Below, one piece after another: positions 1 to 8,792 of a DNA stretch of 26,805 bases. How positions within the stretch are numbered: position 1 is the stretch's first letter; each line of letters starts with the position of its first letter. The translations under genes and the position numbers were made by a program. The notes beneath the pieces were generated by a model. It had not been told where the DNA came from and did no database searches. It saw only the letters and a program-made list of their open reading frames with translations. This DNA is from an uncultured Porphyromonadaceae bacterium. GTDB taxonomy: Bacteria > Bacteroidota > Bacteroidia > Bacteroidales > Muribaculaceae. The stretch covers positions 1 through 26,805 of the forward strand of contig URTA01000037.1 in the NCBI GenBank assembly GCA_900550645.1, given 5' to 3'.

Positions 1-4
1 CTTC

Positions 5-59
5 TGCTCTTCAAGAAGTTGGGTGTGCCTCTCTGCGGTTTAGCGGACAGTAATAATTT
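5..59. repeat. Left copy of a window-terminal inverted repeat
   Basis: Positions 5-59 match the reverse complement of 26751-26805 with 4 mismatches (left positions 9, 25, 33 and 36). The conserved core includes GGTTTAGCGGACAGTAATAA. Matching stops at position 60, so the repeat continues outward, beyond the window. Three of the four differences fall at third codon positions when the repeat is read in frame 1, inward, or in the opposite frame, outward. This hints that the repeat is or was coding. It may be the edge of an insertion sequence or another multi-copy element, but no transposase is visible to confirm this. Confidence 0.7.
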
Positions 60-245
60 GAAGAAACATACAATAAATTCCACATCAGTAAAATTGTCAC
101 CGAGGTTGAGCAATTCTCTGCGGCACTCCGTTGCTGATTTGCATTTAATATTGATAGTCAACTCATTGCCATTTGTGTACTTCTCTTACCAAGAGAAGTA
201 CACAAAATCGTTTTACACTCGCAGATAGAGTAAGACTTAAATAGC
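60..245. other. Leader region upstream of the 13-gene operon
   Basis: This AT-rich stretch separates the left terminal repeat from the first operon gene. A frame stays open from position 1 to 228, but it has no recognisable protein character and I do not call it. The only clear structure is the hairpin at 172-206. I found no convincing Bacteroidota promoter (TTG, 19-21 nt, TAnnTTTG). The nearest is TAATATTG near 147-154, one base off the consensus. If the first gene starts at 312, as I prefer, the gene-free stretch extends to 311. Confidence 0.5.
172..206. promoter_or_regulatory. Perfect 16-bp hairpin upstream of the operon
   Basis: The left arm TTTGTGTACTTCTCTT (172-187) and the right arm (191-206) are exact reverse complements around a 3-nt loop, ACC. 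The hairpin lies about 40 nt before the first in-frame ATG (246) and about 105 nt before the preferred start (312). It could be an operator, a leader RNA hairpin that controls the operon, or the terminator of whatever lies to the left. The T-run after it (ATCGTTTT) is too poor for a classic terminator. Confidence 0.6.
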
Positions 246-311
246 ATGAAACCAAAACATTGGCATAAATTGTATAGGTGTTGTAGTGGAAACAGCCAAG
301 ACAAGAATAGT

Positions 312-1613
312 ATGGGGTTCATAAAACGTATGATCCTCAGGGTGGCGTGTTTGGTCGCGCTGTTTATGGCGGCACTGTCCCCGGCAAGGGCGTCAGAAAA
401 GGTGTCAACACATTATATATTCGCTTTTGACAGAGCGATGCCTGTTAGTTACTCTGCTGCGTACAGGTCTCCGGCATTGTTGAATAAGCTGGATAAACTG
501 CTGAAAGATAACGGCTACGACTCTTCCACGGACTATATAAGCATGGTGGCATATACTATGGAAGGCGCAAATCCCTCCATAGTGAAATTTGTGCAGCCGT
601 ATAAGTTTTCAAATGGTTCCCCTGTAGTTTGGGCGAAGATGAAAGAAAGCCTTCGGTCTAATTTCCCGAACTGGCCTGCAGGTGAGCCAAAATATAATCT
701 GGGGGTTATTGGTTCTATGCAGTCTCTTGCGAAGCCCTTTGCTGTGATTGAGACTGGAGATAAACGCAAATCTATGGAGTGCGCGGTAGACAGAACATTG
801 TTGATTTTCATAACCGATGAGGTCGTGAATGACACAGACGATGATCCTAAGAAGGAATGGGATAGTTTCTCTGTAACTCCAGGGGCAAACACAGGAGCAT
901 TTAAGAACATTCAGAAAACAGTTTTCAATAAGCTTTCGGATTTTAACGAGCAATTCAATTTTGTCCGTATCAAGTTAAAGTATGGCGGGCGAAATTTAGA
1001 AAATATACCAGTCTCTCCAGATGGCAAATACAAGATAGTGCCGTACAAGGTCGTAGTGGCAGAGAGACCGTCTATATATTCGGTGACTGATATGCCCTCG
1101 CCGCTGCCGCTGCGCCGCGTAAGGGGAGGTTTCCGTTTGGGTGTGACCGTAGCAGCGAAAGACACCGCGAAGTACAGCATACGGGAAATTGTGATAAAGT
1201 ACGCTGCCGGCAGCGAGATACTCGGTGCTGCCGACAACGGCAAGTTTGATTTCACCATACCTTCTGACAAGGTCAAAGGAGGGGATTCGATAATGATATG
1301 TATGTCACTGCAGTACAAGGACGGTCTGTATAATGGATGTCTGGTCTCATACCGCAACGAGGATTTCAGCAGCGGCATGACACAAGTGCAGCAGGTGCAA
1401 CTGCAGGACGAGGCCAAGGTACTGGGACTGCTGCCGCTCGCCGATTTCTTCTGGTGGTGGTCTGGCGATGACGTGTTCACCGCTGTGATGATATGGGATG
1501 TGGTGATACTTCTCATACTGATAGTTGCCATTGCGCTGGTGCTGTACCGCTGTTGGCTGAAAATCAATTCTTACCGCCCCTCTGATGACAAACTTAAGAT
1601 AACCAAAGTCTGA
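312..1613 (+). CDS. Periplasmic vWA-like protein with signal peptide and C-terminal membrane anchor
   Basis: First gene of the operon, 433 residues from the preferred start. I chose the ATG at 312 because it puts a normal signal peptide at the N-terminus (MGFIKRMILR, a hydrophobic core, then a cut near SPARAS). An in-frame ATG at 246 would add 22 polar residues before it. The mature part begins with a vWA-like segment: strand YIFAFDRAM where DxSxS is expected, and later LLIFITDEVV, which resembles the second MIDAS strand. The metal site is therefore degenerate. A beta-rich segment follows, then one transmembrane helix (about residues 390-415) and a short basic tail. The predicted layout puts most of the protein in the periplasm with the tail in the cytoplasm. 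The next gene starts 3 nt after the stop. The vWA assignment is by motif and fold pattern only. Confidence 0.8.
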   Translation: MGFIKRMILRVACLVALFMAALSPARASEKVSTHYIFAFDRAMPVSYSAAYRSPALLNKLDKLLKDNGYDSSTDYISMVAYTMEGANPSIVKFVQPYKFSNGSPVVWAKMKESLRSNFPNWPAGEPKYNLGVIGSMQSLAKPFAVIETGDKRKSMECAVDRTLLIFITDEVVNDTDDDPKKEWDSFSVTPGANTGAFKNIQKTVFNKLSDFNEQFNFVRIKLKYGGRNLENIPVSPDGKYKIVPYKVVVAERPSIYSVTDMPSPLPLRRVRGGFRLGVTVAAKDTAKYSIREIVIKYAAGSEILGAADNGKFDFTIPSDKVKGGDSIMICMSLQYKDGLYNGCLVSYRNEDFSSGMTQVQQVQLQDEAKVLGLLPLADFFWWWSGDDVFTAVMIWDVVILLILIVAIALVLYRCWLKINSYRPSDDKLKITKV

Positions 1614-1616
1614 CCT

Positions 1617-4600
1617 ATGCAACAAATCAAGATAGATCTGAAAAATCCCTCGACTGACAAGGTCAATGTCGAGTTGCAGTGGAATGTCAAGGTGCTGGAG
1701 CCGAAGCGCGGTTTCCTGCCCGGTATATTTCGCAAGCATAACCGCATTGACCGTCAGGTGGGCATTTCAATAACTGACATTAATGTCCCCGACGAGGTGG
1801 TATGCGACAGGAGCAAACTGTTCTCCATACTGTATGACGGCCAGGAGTTCCCGCAGTCGGAGTTTCCGGTCTCGGCTCGTGTTACGGATATGGCCATGCC
1901 GTTTCAGCTGCTGTTTCATCAGGGCGAAATCAAGGACTGCACGCGCCCGCAGGACGCAAATCCGAGGTCGTATCCTATTACGTTTACGGTCAACCTGCTG
2001 GATAAAGATGACCCCAAGAAGGAAATTGACTCTGTACAGCATCAGATAGATGTCGTTTTCCAGCCGCTCGGGGCAAAGGCGCAGTATAAGATATATGTCG
2101 AAAACGACCAGGTTCAGTATGCGTCAACACTCGGCAAGGTGAAAGTCGGCACGTTGGCTATATGGCTGGATGAGGAGTTCAAGTTTACGCCTGACCAGCT
2201 GGCATCGGTTAACGTCCAGCTGTTCCGGGGTGACCAGGCGATCAACGGCATCGTGTCGCTCAGCGAAGGCGATGACATACGCGGGCGGAACAATATGCGC
2301 ATCAGCCCTGGACGCGACAATGTAGTGAGAACCTCGGTTTATGTGGACTTCACGACTGTTTCAAATCCTTTGAAGGAGAAAGAAACGTACACTATACAAA
2401 CCTCAATAGTGCTTTCAGCAGCATACAGCCCTGAAGTGAAGGAGACCATCCTCGACCAAGCGCAGTTTGACTTGCTCAAGGATTTGCAGGGGACGGAGCT
2501 GAAAGTGTTCCTCGAGACCGACCCTGGCGACGGACAGACCAAGCGGGAACTGTGCGATAACAGCCGCACTCTGACGATTCCTCTGGATTTTGTTCCTCGT
2601 AGCCGCCTTTCCAAATTTGCTACAGTCGTTCTATCCAATATGGCGACTGACAAGTCAAATCCGCGTGCCGGCCTGCATATTAAGAACCTCACACTGTCAG
2701 AGCTGCTGCTCGAGGATGTCGATGTAATAGGCGTTGACAACAAGAAGATTGCCCAGTTTGTAGACATCGACGGTGCACGGCTTACGGACATGAGCAGTTC
2801 GAATGGACTGTTCATTCCCAACGGTCCTAACGCCAAGACCGAACTGACAGTCTCGTTCGACCCCTCGCGGATAGCAGACCTCCAGAGGTCGCAGGACTAT
2901 AACTTCCGCGTCCAGACTGTCCTGACATTCGACTATTGGGAGGACAAGGACGGGACCGGCATCCTGGACGAGGAGTCGAAACGAACCGGCCGTGTGCCGA
3001 TAACATGGCAGCTGCATCTCGAGCCGAACCCCGAATGGCTGTGCGTGGACTACGGCTCTTCAGCCATCGTCTGTCGCTACGACCAGAACATCCTTGACCT
3101 GAAAAAAGCCAAGGACAGTATATTCAAAAGCCCAAATGCAGAAAGCGGAAAATACAAGAATGACACAATCGAGACGGGAACGCCGTTCCTGTCGTCAGAC
3201 ATCCTGTTCCATGCTGTGGCTGCCGCAAATCAAAGTACGCTGTGCAGCCAGTTGGGTGCTGATGCCAAAGTCCCATACCTCGGTCTGTCGGTTTGCCTGT
3301 CGCCCACATCCAGCCTGATGAAAGAGGAGGTCGCGAGACTGCTGCCGTGCCTTAAAATATTGGTCGGCAATGAGTTCTTGCCTCAAACTGCCGACTATAC
3401 TACCTTCAAGTATACTCGACGAGATGAGACCGGACAAATCGGTTCTGTAATGGCAAAGGATGCTGTTGAGGAGAAGTCGTGCATACTCCGTATTTCGTCA
3501 ATCTTCAATGAGGCGTATGCTGAACTGTTCAGATATTTCATCTCTCCCGTAAGCAAGGACAAGAATATCAACAAGCTCGTCCTTACTTACCCGAACACAT
3601 ATACGCCGGCTCATCTCAGAGAACTTGAGAAAATAGCACGCTCAACATTCCCGAAAGTCCGTGACGGCTATCTGCGCTTCGTGAGCGAGTCTGATGCCGT
3701 GGCTGCATATTATCTCGACAACTGGTACTCGTTCAATGAACACAGCTTGCGTAAGTATAACTCTGACGAGACTGTCTTGGTGTATGATATGGGAGCAGGT
3801 ACGCTCGACATCACCCTCTTCCGCAAATCGGTAAACGCGAATGGCAAGGTCGTTGTAGATATTCTCGGCAAAATCGGTACGGGCAAGGCCGGCAACTACC
3901 TGGATTACCTGATAGCCGAAATAATAAGCGACAAGGTCAAGAACGCCGAAGGCGAGTCTATCCTTGGCAAAGGTACGGTATCGCTGACACGCGCTGCAAA
4001 TAAGGAGAGCCGTGAACAACGTCTAAAGGTCAAGGAGGCAGTAAAGAATGACATCAAGCCGAAACTTGTTGCATCTGATGCAGAGTTGAAGTTTGGAACT
4101 ACATCGTTTGCCGCTTCGCTGATACTCGATGATTCTCGGTTCAAAAAGTATCTCACACAAGTAACAGGAGGTGTCATTCGTCAGTTGCTGACGTCTATCG
4201 GCGATCCAAATCTGAAAATAGACACTGTACTGATGTCTGGTCGCAGCTGCCGTCTCGGCGCATTGCAGAACGCTCTCAAGGCTGCGCTCGGCACAAGTGT
4301 TCACATGGTCAAATTTGACGGTACTGGTGAAAACAAGGACAAGTCCAAGACAGTAGTAGCAGAGGGCGCGATGCTTCGTGCCGGCAAGTTCAGCTTGCCG
4401 GAATCTCCGGTTGTGATACGTTCACGGCGGCTGTACGCATCATACGGCATTGTATATAAGGCCGAGGGCGGCAAAATACGGTATGTGGAGTTGCTGAACC
4501 ATTCCCAAAACCCATTTGTCGAGGGGCATGAAGCATTCGATAATTTTGTTGGTCCTAACGTGACAGCAGAGGGTACAGCATCAGCCGATAAAATCAAGCT

Positions 4601-4856
4601 GGTGCAGACATACCTTTCACCAGCAGCGACACAGGACGCTTATTCCAAAGGAGACCTCGAGTTCATTTCTGAAATGGAGGAATATGATATGGCGGACTTT
4701 GGCGGCAAAAACAGCCTCAACGTCAAGCTTATGCTGGACTACAAGAACAACATCTCACTGTACGTGGACGGCAAGAAATCCATAGGCAGCTCCCCGAAGG
4801 GAGTTGACCTCGCGAGTGAGATAACAAAACGCAGTATTTGGCCCGTAACTATTTGA
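1617..4856 (+). CDS. Large Hsp70/actin-fold ATPase with N-terminal beta-rich extension
   Basis: A 1079-residue protein without signal peptide or transmembrane helix, so probably cytoplasmic. The first ~470 residues look beta-rich and match nothing I recognise. The Hsp70/actin (ASKHA) nucleotide-binding motifs follow. Phosphate-1 is CVDYGSSAIVCRY near residue 477, where Hsp70 has DLGTTNS. Phosphate-2 is VYDMGAGTLDITLF near 722. The adenosine motif is LMSGRSCRLGALQNAL near 871. After the ATPase domain, about 180 residues include a segment (VELLNHSQNPF ... LNVKLMLDYKNNISLYV) that resembles the beta-sandwich substrate-binding domain of DnaK in order and pattern. DnaK is about 640 residues, so the extra length is mostly N-terminal. 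The gene sits 3 nt after the vWA-like gene and 4 nt before a GrpE-like partner, which supports a true Hsp70-type cycle over an actin-type filament. Confidence 0.85.
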   Translation: MQQIKIDLKNPSTDKVNVELQWNVKVLEPKRGFLPGIFRKHNRIDRQVGISITDINVPDEVVCDRSKLFSILYDGQEFPQSEFPVSARVTDMAMPFQLLFHQGEIKDCTRPQDANPRSYPITFTVNLLDKDDPKKEIDSVQHQIDVVFQPLGAKAQYKIYVENDQVQYASTLGKVKVGTLAIWLDEEFKFTPDQLASVNVQLFRGDQAINGIVSLSEGDDIRGRNNMRISPGRDNVVRTSVYVDFTTVSNPLKEKETYTIQTSIVLSAAYSPEVKETILDQAQFDLLKDLQGTELKVFLETDPGDGQTKRELCDNSRTLTIPLDFVPRSRLSKFATVVLSNMATDKSNPRAGLHIKNLTLSELLLEDVDVIGVDNKKIAQFVDIDGARLTDMSSSNGLFIPNGPNAKTELTVSFDPSRIADLQRSQDYNFRVQTVLTFDYWEDKDGTGILDEESKRTGRVPITWQLHLEPNPEWLCVDYGSSAIVCRYDQNILDLKKAKDSIFKSPNAESGKYKNDTIETGTPFLSSDILFHAVAAANQSTLCSQLGADAKVPYLGLSVCLSPTSSLMKEEVARLLPCLKILVGNEFLPQTADYTTFKYTRRDETGQIGSVMAKDAVEEKSCILRISSIFNEAYAELFRYFISPVSKDKNINKLVLTYPNTYTPAHLRELEKIARSTFPKVRDGYLRFVSESDAVAAYYLDNWYSFNEHSLRKYNSDETVLVYDMGAGTLDITLFRKSVNANGKVVVDILGKIGTGKAGNYLDYLIAEIISDKVKNAEGESILGKGTVSLTRAANKESREQRLKVKEAVKNDIKPKLVASDAELKFGTTSFAASLILDDSRFKKYLTQVTGGVIRQLLTSIGDPNLKIDTVLMSGRSCRLGALQNALKAALGTSVHMVKFDGTGENKDKSKTVVAEGAMLRAGKFSLPESPVVIRSRRLYASYGIVYKAEGGKIRYVELLNHSQNPFVEGHEAFDNFVGPNVTAEGTASADKIKLVQTYLSPAATQDAYSKGDLEFISEMEEYDMADFGGKNSLNVKLMLDYKNNISLYVDGKKSIGSSPKGVDLASEITKRSIWPVTI

Positions 4857-4860
4857 TGAT

Positions 4861-6978
4861 ATGAGCAAAAAGAAATTCTTTTCGTGGTTGAACCCGAAGA
4901 ACTGGTTTTCTGGTCGCAAGCCCAAGGGGAGCAAAGACAAAGAAAATCCCCTAACGGGAAAAGATGACAGTGACAATCTCAGTGCTGAAGAATCGCAAAA
5001 TGACAACACTCTGGCGGCGTCAACTGATGATACGACCGAGGTGGTAAAGCAAGAATCAGAGGCTGAAGCGACAGATTTGTCAATCGATGAGTTGTATTTG
5101 GCTCTCTATCCTTACGACAATACAAATCTGACAAAAAGAGAGAAGTATGAAAAGATTGTCGATCAATGGAATCTTAAGGCAGAGGCATTACAAAAATTGC
5201 AGCAGATACTCTTTCCTTGTGAAGACGGTGATTTTGTGTCCCGAGTCAAAGAAATGGTGGGCAATTCGCCGTGTCAAGAGTCTGCTTATGTCGAAAGTGT
5301 ATTGTACTATAAACTAATCAGTGATATAAAGTCGCGAATTGGCAAAAATAAGGGTTTGAGTCGTCTGCTTGAGAACGCTTTCGGAGAGAAGAAAGATGAA
5401 GGCGCAAAAGCAGTGCTGACGAAATTTGTTCAGTTGCTCACGTCACGGTATAAAGAGGACTCTCAATCGCCAATCAGTGGAGGAACTATAGAAGTTGACA
5501 ATGACTTGTTGGACAAAAATGCCAAAACCGTTATTGGTTGGTTGGTGTCAAAACTTAAGATTTATTCTGACGAGAATCTTGGTTGTATTGATCCTAATTC
5601 CCCGGAAATAGCGATAAAGACTATTGCCAGTCGTTTCAAAGGCAACGATGAAGACAGGGTTAAGATACTACTGTCTGAAGATGCCGAAATTGACAAGTAT
5701 GCAAACTTGATTATGCCGTGGCTGGTTAGGAAAATAAACAAGTTGCTTCGGAATGAAAATGACCATATCGATGCCATAAAACCGGTTGATGCCATTGTTT
5801 ATGATATTTCTCGTGCTATTGAAGCTGCGAAGGTGTATGAGCAACTGAAGAATGATCAGAAACAAGCCGCTGGAAAAACAACTTCTTCTGTAGACAAGCC
5901 GCAGAAGCCAGTTGAGACTGGCTCTGAGACCCACAATGACCAGGAGGTTGACTATAAGACGCAGATTGATGAACTGAATCGTCGAATAAAAGACAATCGG
6001 GAAGCTGCAAACCGCGAAAAGAAAGACTTGGAGAAGAAGGCAACAGATGCAAACAAGAAGGTCTCGGAGGTCGTCGCGGAACTGCAAGCCTTGATAAAGA
6101 AGGATGACGCGGCGGAGGAACAAGCCGCGTCGCAAACATCAGAGGATAAGGAGGCAAGTCCAGTTCAGTTGCTGAAAGTCTATACCAAACAGACCGAATC
6201 TGTGAAAGCGGAACTGACAAAGGAAAAGACCGAGTTGAGCGACAAATATAATGAACTTGAAAGCGCGAACACTGTTCTCACAGACGATAATTCGAAGCTT
6301 AAGGCAGACCTTAAAGGTACGAAATCTGTCTTGAAGGGTGAAGCCGATGCACTTGTTGATGCCCTGCAAACGGGTGTCAATAAGGTGGAAGGTGAACTCG
6401 AAATGCCATTGGTGACACCTTGCAACAGCGACACAGATGATTTCTCATCACAGTCTGACGAGATAGAAGAACGGTTGAAATCTTCGCTGAAACAATGTCT
6501 GGAGAATTTGAAGACTGTAAAGCTGGAGGAAGGTGCAGCACCTGACGAAGTGCGGAAACAGATACAGAAAGCCCTGTCGGAGGCTATCGAGGCTGAAGAC
6601 TCCCCGATAGGCACTCTGTGCAGATACTTCGCATACAGCAGGATGCCATTCATGACTGACCCTGACCGGGACGAATCGGGCATCATGTTCTACCGCAAGA
6701 ATGTATTCTCGCTTTACAAGGCTGTCGAAGACCTGTACGTAAGGTTTGGCATCAGCTTCGACCTGCCGCCGCTTTTTGCCATGGGCATTGACGAGGGCAA
6801 TTATGGTCGTTCAGAGGGTGCAGAGCCAGACCTCAACAACCTCTGCCCGAATTGCACTAACCACCGCGACAACATGGATACGCACAACAAGCCGCAGTCA
6901 GTGATATACGATATTGCGGAGGTGGGGTATTCGGTTGACGGCGTGCAGGCCAAGAAAACAGGAGTTATAACCTTCTAA
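4861..6978 (+). CDS. Coiled-coil protein with GrpE-like C-terminal domain (putative nucleotide-exchange factor)
   Basis: A 705-residue, highly charged protein. The N-terminus (KKKFFSWLNPKNWFSG) is basic and aromatic and could bind membrane as an amphipathic helix. An acidic low-complexity stretch follows, then a helical region. A long coiled coil spans about residues 364-502. The last ~90 residues read like GrpE: a helix ending LYKAVEDLYVRFGI (compare LLDVLEKFGVE), a linker, then the beta-wing VIYDIAEVGYSVDG with KKTGVITF (compare GTVVEVLQKGYKL with RPAMVVV). A CxxCxxH cluster (Cys662, Cys665, His668) sits in the linker and may bind a metal. In GrpE, a coiled coil and helix bundle precede the same beta domain. 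GrpE is about 200 residues, so this would be a greatly enlarged version. With the Hsp70-like gene just upstream, I infer it promotes nucleotide exchange. Base composition shifts from AT-rich to GC-richer near 6530, where the GrpE-like part begins. Confidence 0.75.
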   Translation: MSKKKFFSWLNPKNWFSGRKPKGSKDKENPLTGKDDSDNLSAEESQNDNTLAASTDDTTEVVKQESEAEATDLSIDELYLALYPYDNTNLTKREKYEKIVDQWNLKAEALQKLQQILFPCEDGDFVSRVKEMVGNSPCQESAYVESVLYYKLISDIKSRIGKNKGLSRLLENAFGEKKDEGAKAVLTKFVQLLTSRYKEDSQSPISGGTIEVDNDLLDKNAKTVIGWLVSKLKIYSDENLGCIDPNSPEIAIKTIASRFKGNDEDRVKILLSEDAEIDKYANLIMPWLVRKINKLLRNENDHIDAIKPVDAIVYDISRAIEAAKVYEQLKNDQKQAAGKTTSSVDKPQKPVETGSETHNDQEVDYKTQIDELNRRIKDNREAANREKKDLEKKATDANKKVSEVVAELQALIKKDDAAEEQAASQTSEDKEASPVQLLKVYTKQTESVKAELTKEKTELSDKYNELESANTVLTDDNSKLKADLKGTKSVLKGEADALVDALQTGVNKVEGELEMPLVTPCNSDTDDFSSQSDEIEERLKSSLKQCLENLKTVKLEEGAAPDEVRKQIQKALSEAIEAEDSPIGTLCRYFAYSRMPFMTDPDRDESGIMFYRKNVFSLYKAVEDLYVRFGISFDLPPLFAMGIDEGNYGRSEGAEPDLNNLCPNCTNHRDNMDTHNKPQSVIYDIAEVGYSVDGVQAKKTGVITF

Positions 6979-6988
6979 TACATAGACA

Positions 6989-8191
6989 ATGAAAAAACGA
7001 ATCATAATTGCTTTAGCAGTAGTGGTTGCTGCCATAGTGATTTATTTTATCGTCAAACCACCACCACCACCACTACCACCCGTCCTGAAAGACAATGTGG
7101 CATCTGCGAGCTACAAGGAAATAAACGAGCCGGAGGGGAATAAGCCGGAGGGTGCAACGATTTACCTTGACGCTTCGGGCAGCATGAAGCCGTATTTCGT
7201 CTCCAAGGGGGCGAACCTTGTCAATACGGTCTCGGAAATCAAGAACCTGGACTTGGATAGGACACAGATTTTCTTCCTCGACAATCCAGTTCCGTACAAG
7301 GGTCTTGTGATGAACATAATCGGCGATGTCAGCAAGCAGCCGAACTTGACTGCGACCTCGTTTAACAAGTTCTTCAAGGATGCCGCGTGCCGCATAGACA
7401 CGGTGAACACGCTGGTCTATCTGGTGACAGACGGCATCATGAGCGTCGGTTCTGCCGGCGACACGAAGAATGCGTTGGCATCGTTGCGAGGTGAGATAGA
7501 ACATGCACTTAAGGGACATGCAGACCTTGCAGCTGCCATATTCCGGTATGAAGGCGAGTACAAGGGGGATTACTGGAACTCCCGCAATGTGCGCCTTACG
7601 TCGGCAACGTGTCCGCTGCTGAGAAATGAGATCAAGCGGCCGTATTATGTGATTGCCCTCGGCCAGAAAGGCGCGATGCGCTGGCTGCAGACGCAGACAG
7701 CGAAGCTGAACGCGCCGCAGGGGACGTTCTTCATGGGAGTGCATGACCTCGCCGGGCATGGCAAGGCAGTCCTCTCGAAGGGCGACAATGCTCGGCTGGA
7801 AACCATGGGCTTGGATGTGACGCTCATTCTCGACTTGCCCGAGTGCATGAAGGACGTGGACGCAGCCAAGGTCAAGGTGATGAACCATGGCGCGGCTCTG
7901 CCTGTGACAGTGAAGAAGGAAGAGACCTCCGGCGGCAATCGTCTGGTCGCTGTCATTCCCACAACAGTCCCGACAACGCCGGAGGGTGACGGAAAAGTCA
8001 AAATCACGTTCCTTGTCCCCAACGAAGTGCCGGCGGAGTGGATCGGCGCATGGAACGCCGAGGACGACACTAACGGACCTGACGAGAAGACGACCTTCGG
8101 GCTGGCAACGCTTGTGACAGGAATGTTCAATGCCCTTGAAGGAGCAGATGTCCCCTTCCTTCAGGCGGACTTCATATACAAACTAAATTAA
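6989..8191 (+). CDS. Membrane-anchored vWA-domain protein with intact MIDAS
   Basis: A 400-residue protein. A short basic N-terminus and one hydrophobic helix (about residues 4-22) form a signal anchor, followed by a proline run (KPPPPPLPP) that looks like a flexible linker. The vWA domain begins at TIYLDASGSMKPYF, a full DxSxS metal-ion-dependent adhesion site (Asp61, Ser63, Ser65). The second vWA strand is LVYLVTDGIMS, with Asp148. Beyond about residue 260 a second beta-rich domain continues to the C-terminus. Topology should be N-in with the vWA domain in the periplasm, where it would bind a ligand or partner through a divalent metal. It contrasts with the first gene of the operon, whose equivalent motif is degenerate, so the two may form a sensing or assembly pair. 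The gap to the previous gene is 10 nt. Confidence 0.85.
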   Translation: MKKRIIIALAVVVAAIVIYFIVKPPPPPLPPVLKDNVASASYKEINEPEGNKPEGATIYLDASGSMKPYFVSKGANLVNTVSEIKNLDLDRTQIFFLDNPVPYKGLVMNIIGDVSKQPNLTATSFNKFFKDAACRIDTVNTLVYLVTDGIMSVGSAGDTKNALASLRGEIEHALKGHADLAAAIFRYEGEYKGDYWNSRNVRLTSATCPLLRNEIKRPYYVIALGQKGAMRWLQTQTAKLNAPQGTFFMGVHDLAGHGKAVLSKGDNARLETMGLDVTLILDLPECMKDVDAAKVKVMNHGAALPVTVKKEETSGGNRLVAVIPTTVPTTPEGDGKVKITFLVPNEVPAEWIGAWNAEDDTNGPDEKTTFGLATLVTGMFNALEGADVPFLQADFIYKLN

Positions 8192-8227
8192 TCATTCATC
8201 TTCATCTAATTCTATATATCAAACAAC

Positions 8228-8779
8228 ATGGATTTCCTCTATTTCTGGGTAACGAGTTCCAAGTGCTGGGAAGGGCAATTCCACGAGAACTTCTTCAACA
8301 CTTCAGGAGGTTTCTTGTGGGGCGTCCTCGGGGCATTGATCCTCGGCATAGTCGGCGCGTTGGCGTTCTATTTTCTATGCTGCAACAGCAAGGAGAGCGG
8401 CAAGTATGCCAAGATAGGCGTGTGGTGGATTTTTATGGCAGTCACTGCGGTGGTAAGCTACTTCTACGCCGACCTGGTGCTGATAGGCCAGTCCTCCACT
8501 GCTGATACAGCTTCGGTATTCTATTCACATTCGTTCTACAAAGCGAATGACGACTACTACGTCAAGAAAACAGGCGAAGCGAGCGTGTCGCCGACAGTGA
8601 TCGCCGACTTGACAAAGGTGAAAAACGAGATCAGCTCCGACCTCGACAAGGGCGGCGATGTGCGTTTTGAGTTTGACTTGACGACAGCCCTGCTTTCGGC
8701 TCTTTTCTTCTTCCTCGCGAGCCTGGCAGTGAAGCGTTTCACCGTCACCGGCAAAGCGATACCAATGTTGAAACCATAA
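8228..8779 (+). CDS. Three-helix integral membrane protein, unknown function
   Basis: A 183-residue protein that I do not recognise. Hydrophobic helices lie at about residues 29-51 (FLWGVLGALILGIVGALAFY), 62-86 and 151-168. A hydrophilic segment of about 60 residues separates helices 2 and 3, and the C-terminus is short and basic. A glycine-zipper-like pattern in helix 1 suggests helix packing or oligomerisation. The start ATG (8228) directly follows a 36-nt AT-rich gap, the widest inside the operon. Placed between the membrane-anchored vWA gene and the tubulin-like gene, it is a natural candidate for the membrane receptor or scaffold of this system, but that is inferred from position only. 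Confidence 0.75.
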   Translation: MDFLYFWVTSSKCWEGQFHENFFNTSGGFLWGVLGALILGIVGALAFYFLCCNSKESGKYAKIGVWWIFMAVTAVVSYFYADLVLIGQSSTADTASVFYSHSFYKANDDYYVKKTGEASVSPTVIADLTKVKNEISSDLDKGGDVRFEFDLTTALLSALFFFLASLAVKRFTVTGKAIPMLKP

Positions 8780-8792
8780 ACCACACGGATAT

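Noticed and set aside
1..228. Open frame at the left window edge (about 75 codons)
   Set aside because: Only the first ~19 codons (the terminal repeat) have a counterpart at the other end. The rest crosses a palindrome and looks non-coding. It may be the tail of an outside gene running past its true end, but this cannot be shown.
7057..7081. CCACCACCA run as a functional DNA microsatellite
   Set aside because: It encodes the proline linker after the membrane anchor of the vWA protein and is explained by the protein sequence.
7073..7888. Minus-strand frame of 271 codons opposite the vWA gene
   Set aside because: The sense strand has a clear MIDAS motif and operon spacing; the antisense product has no recognisable domain.
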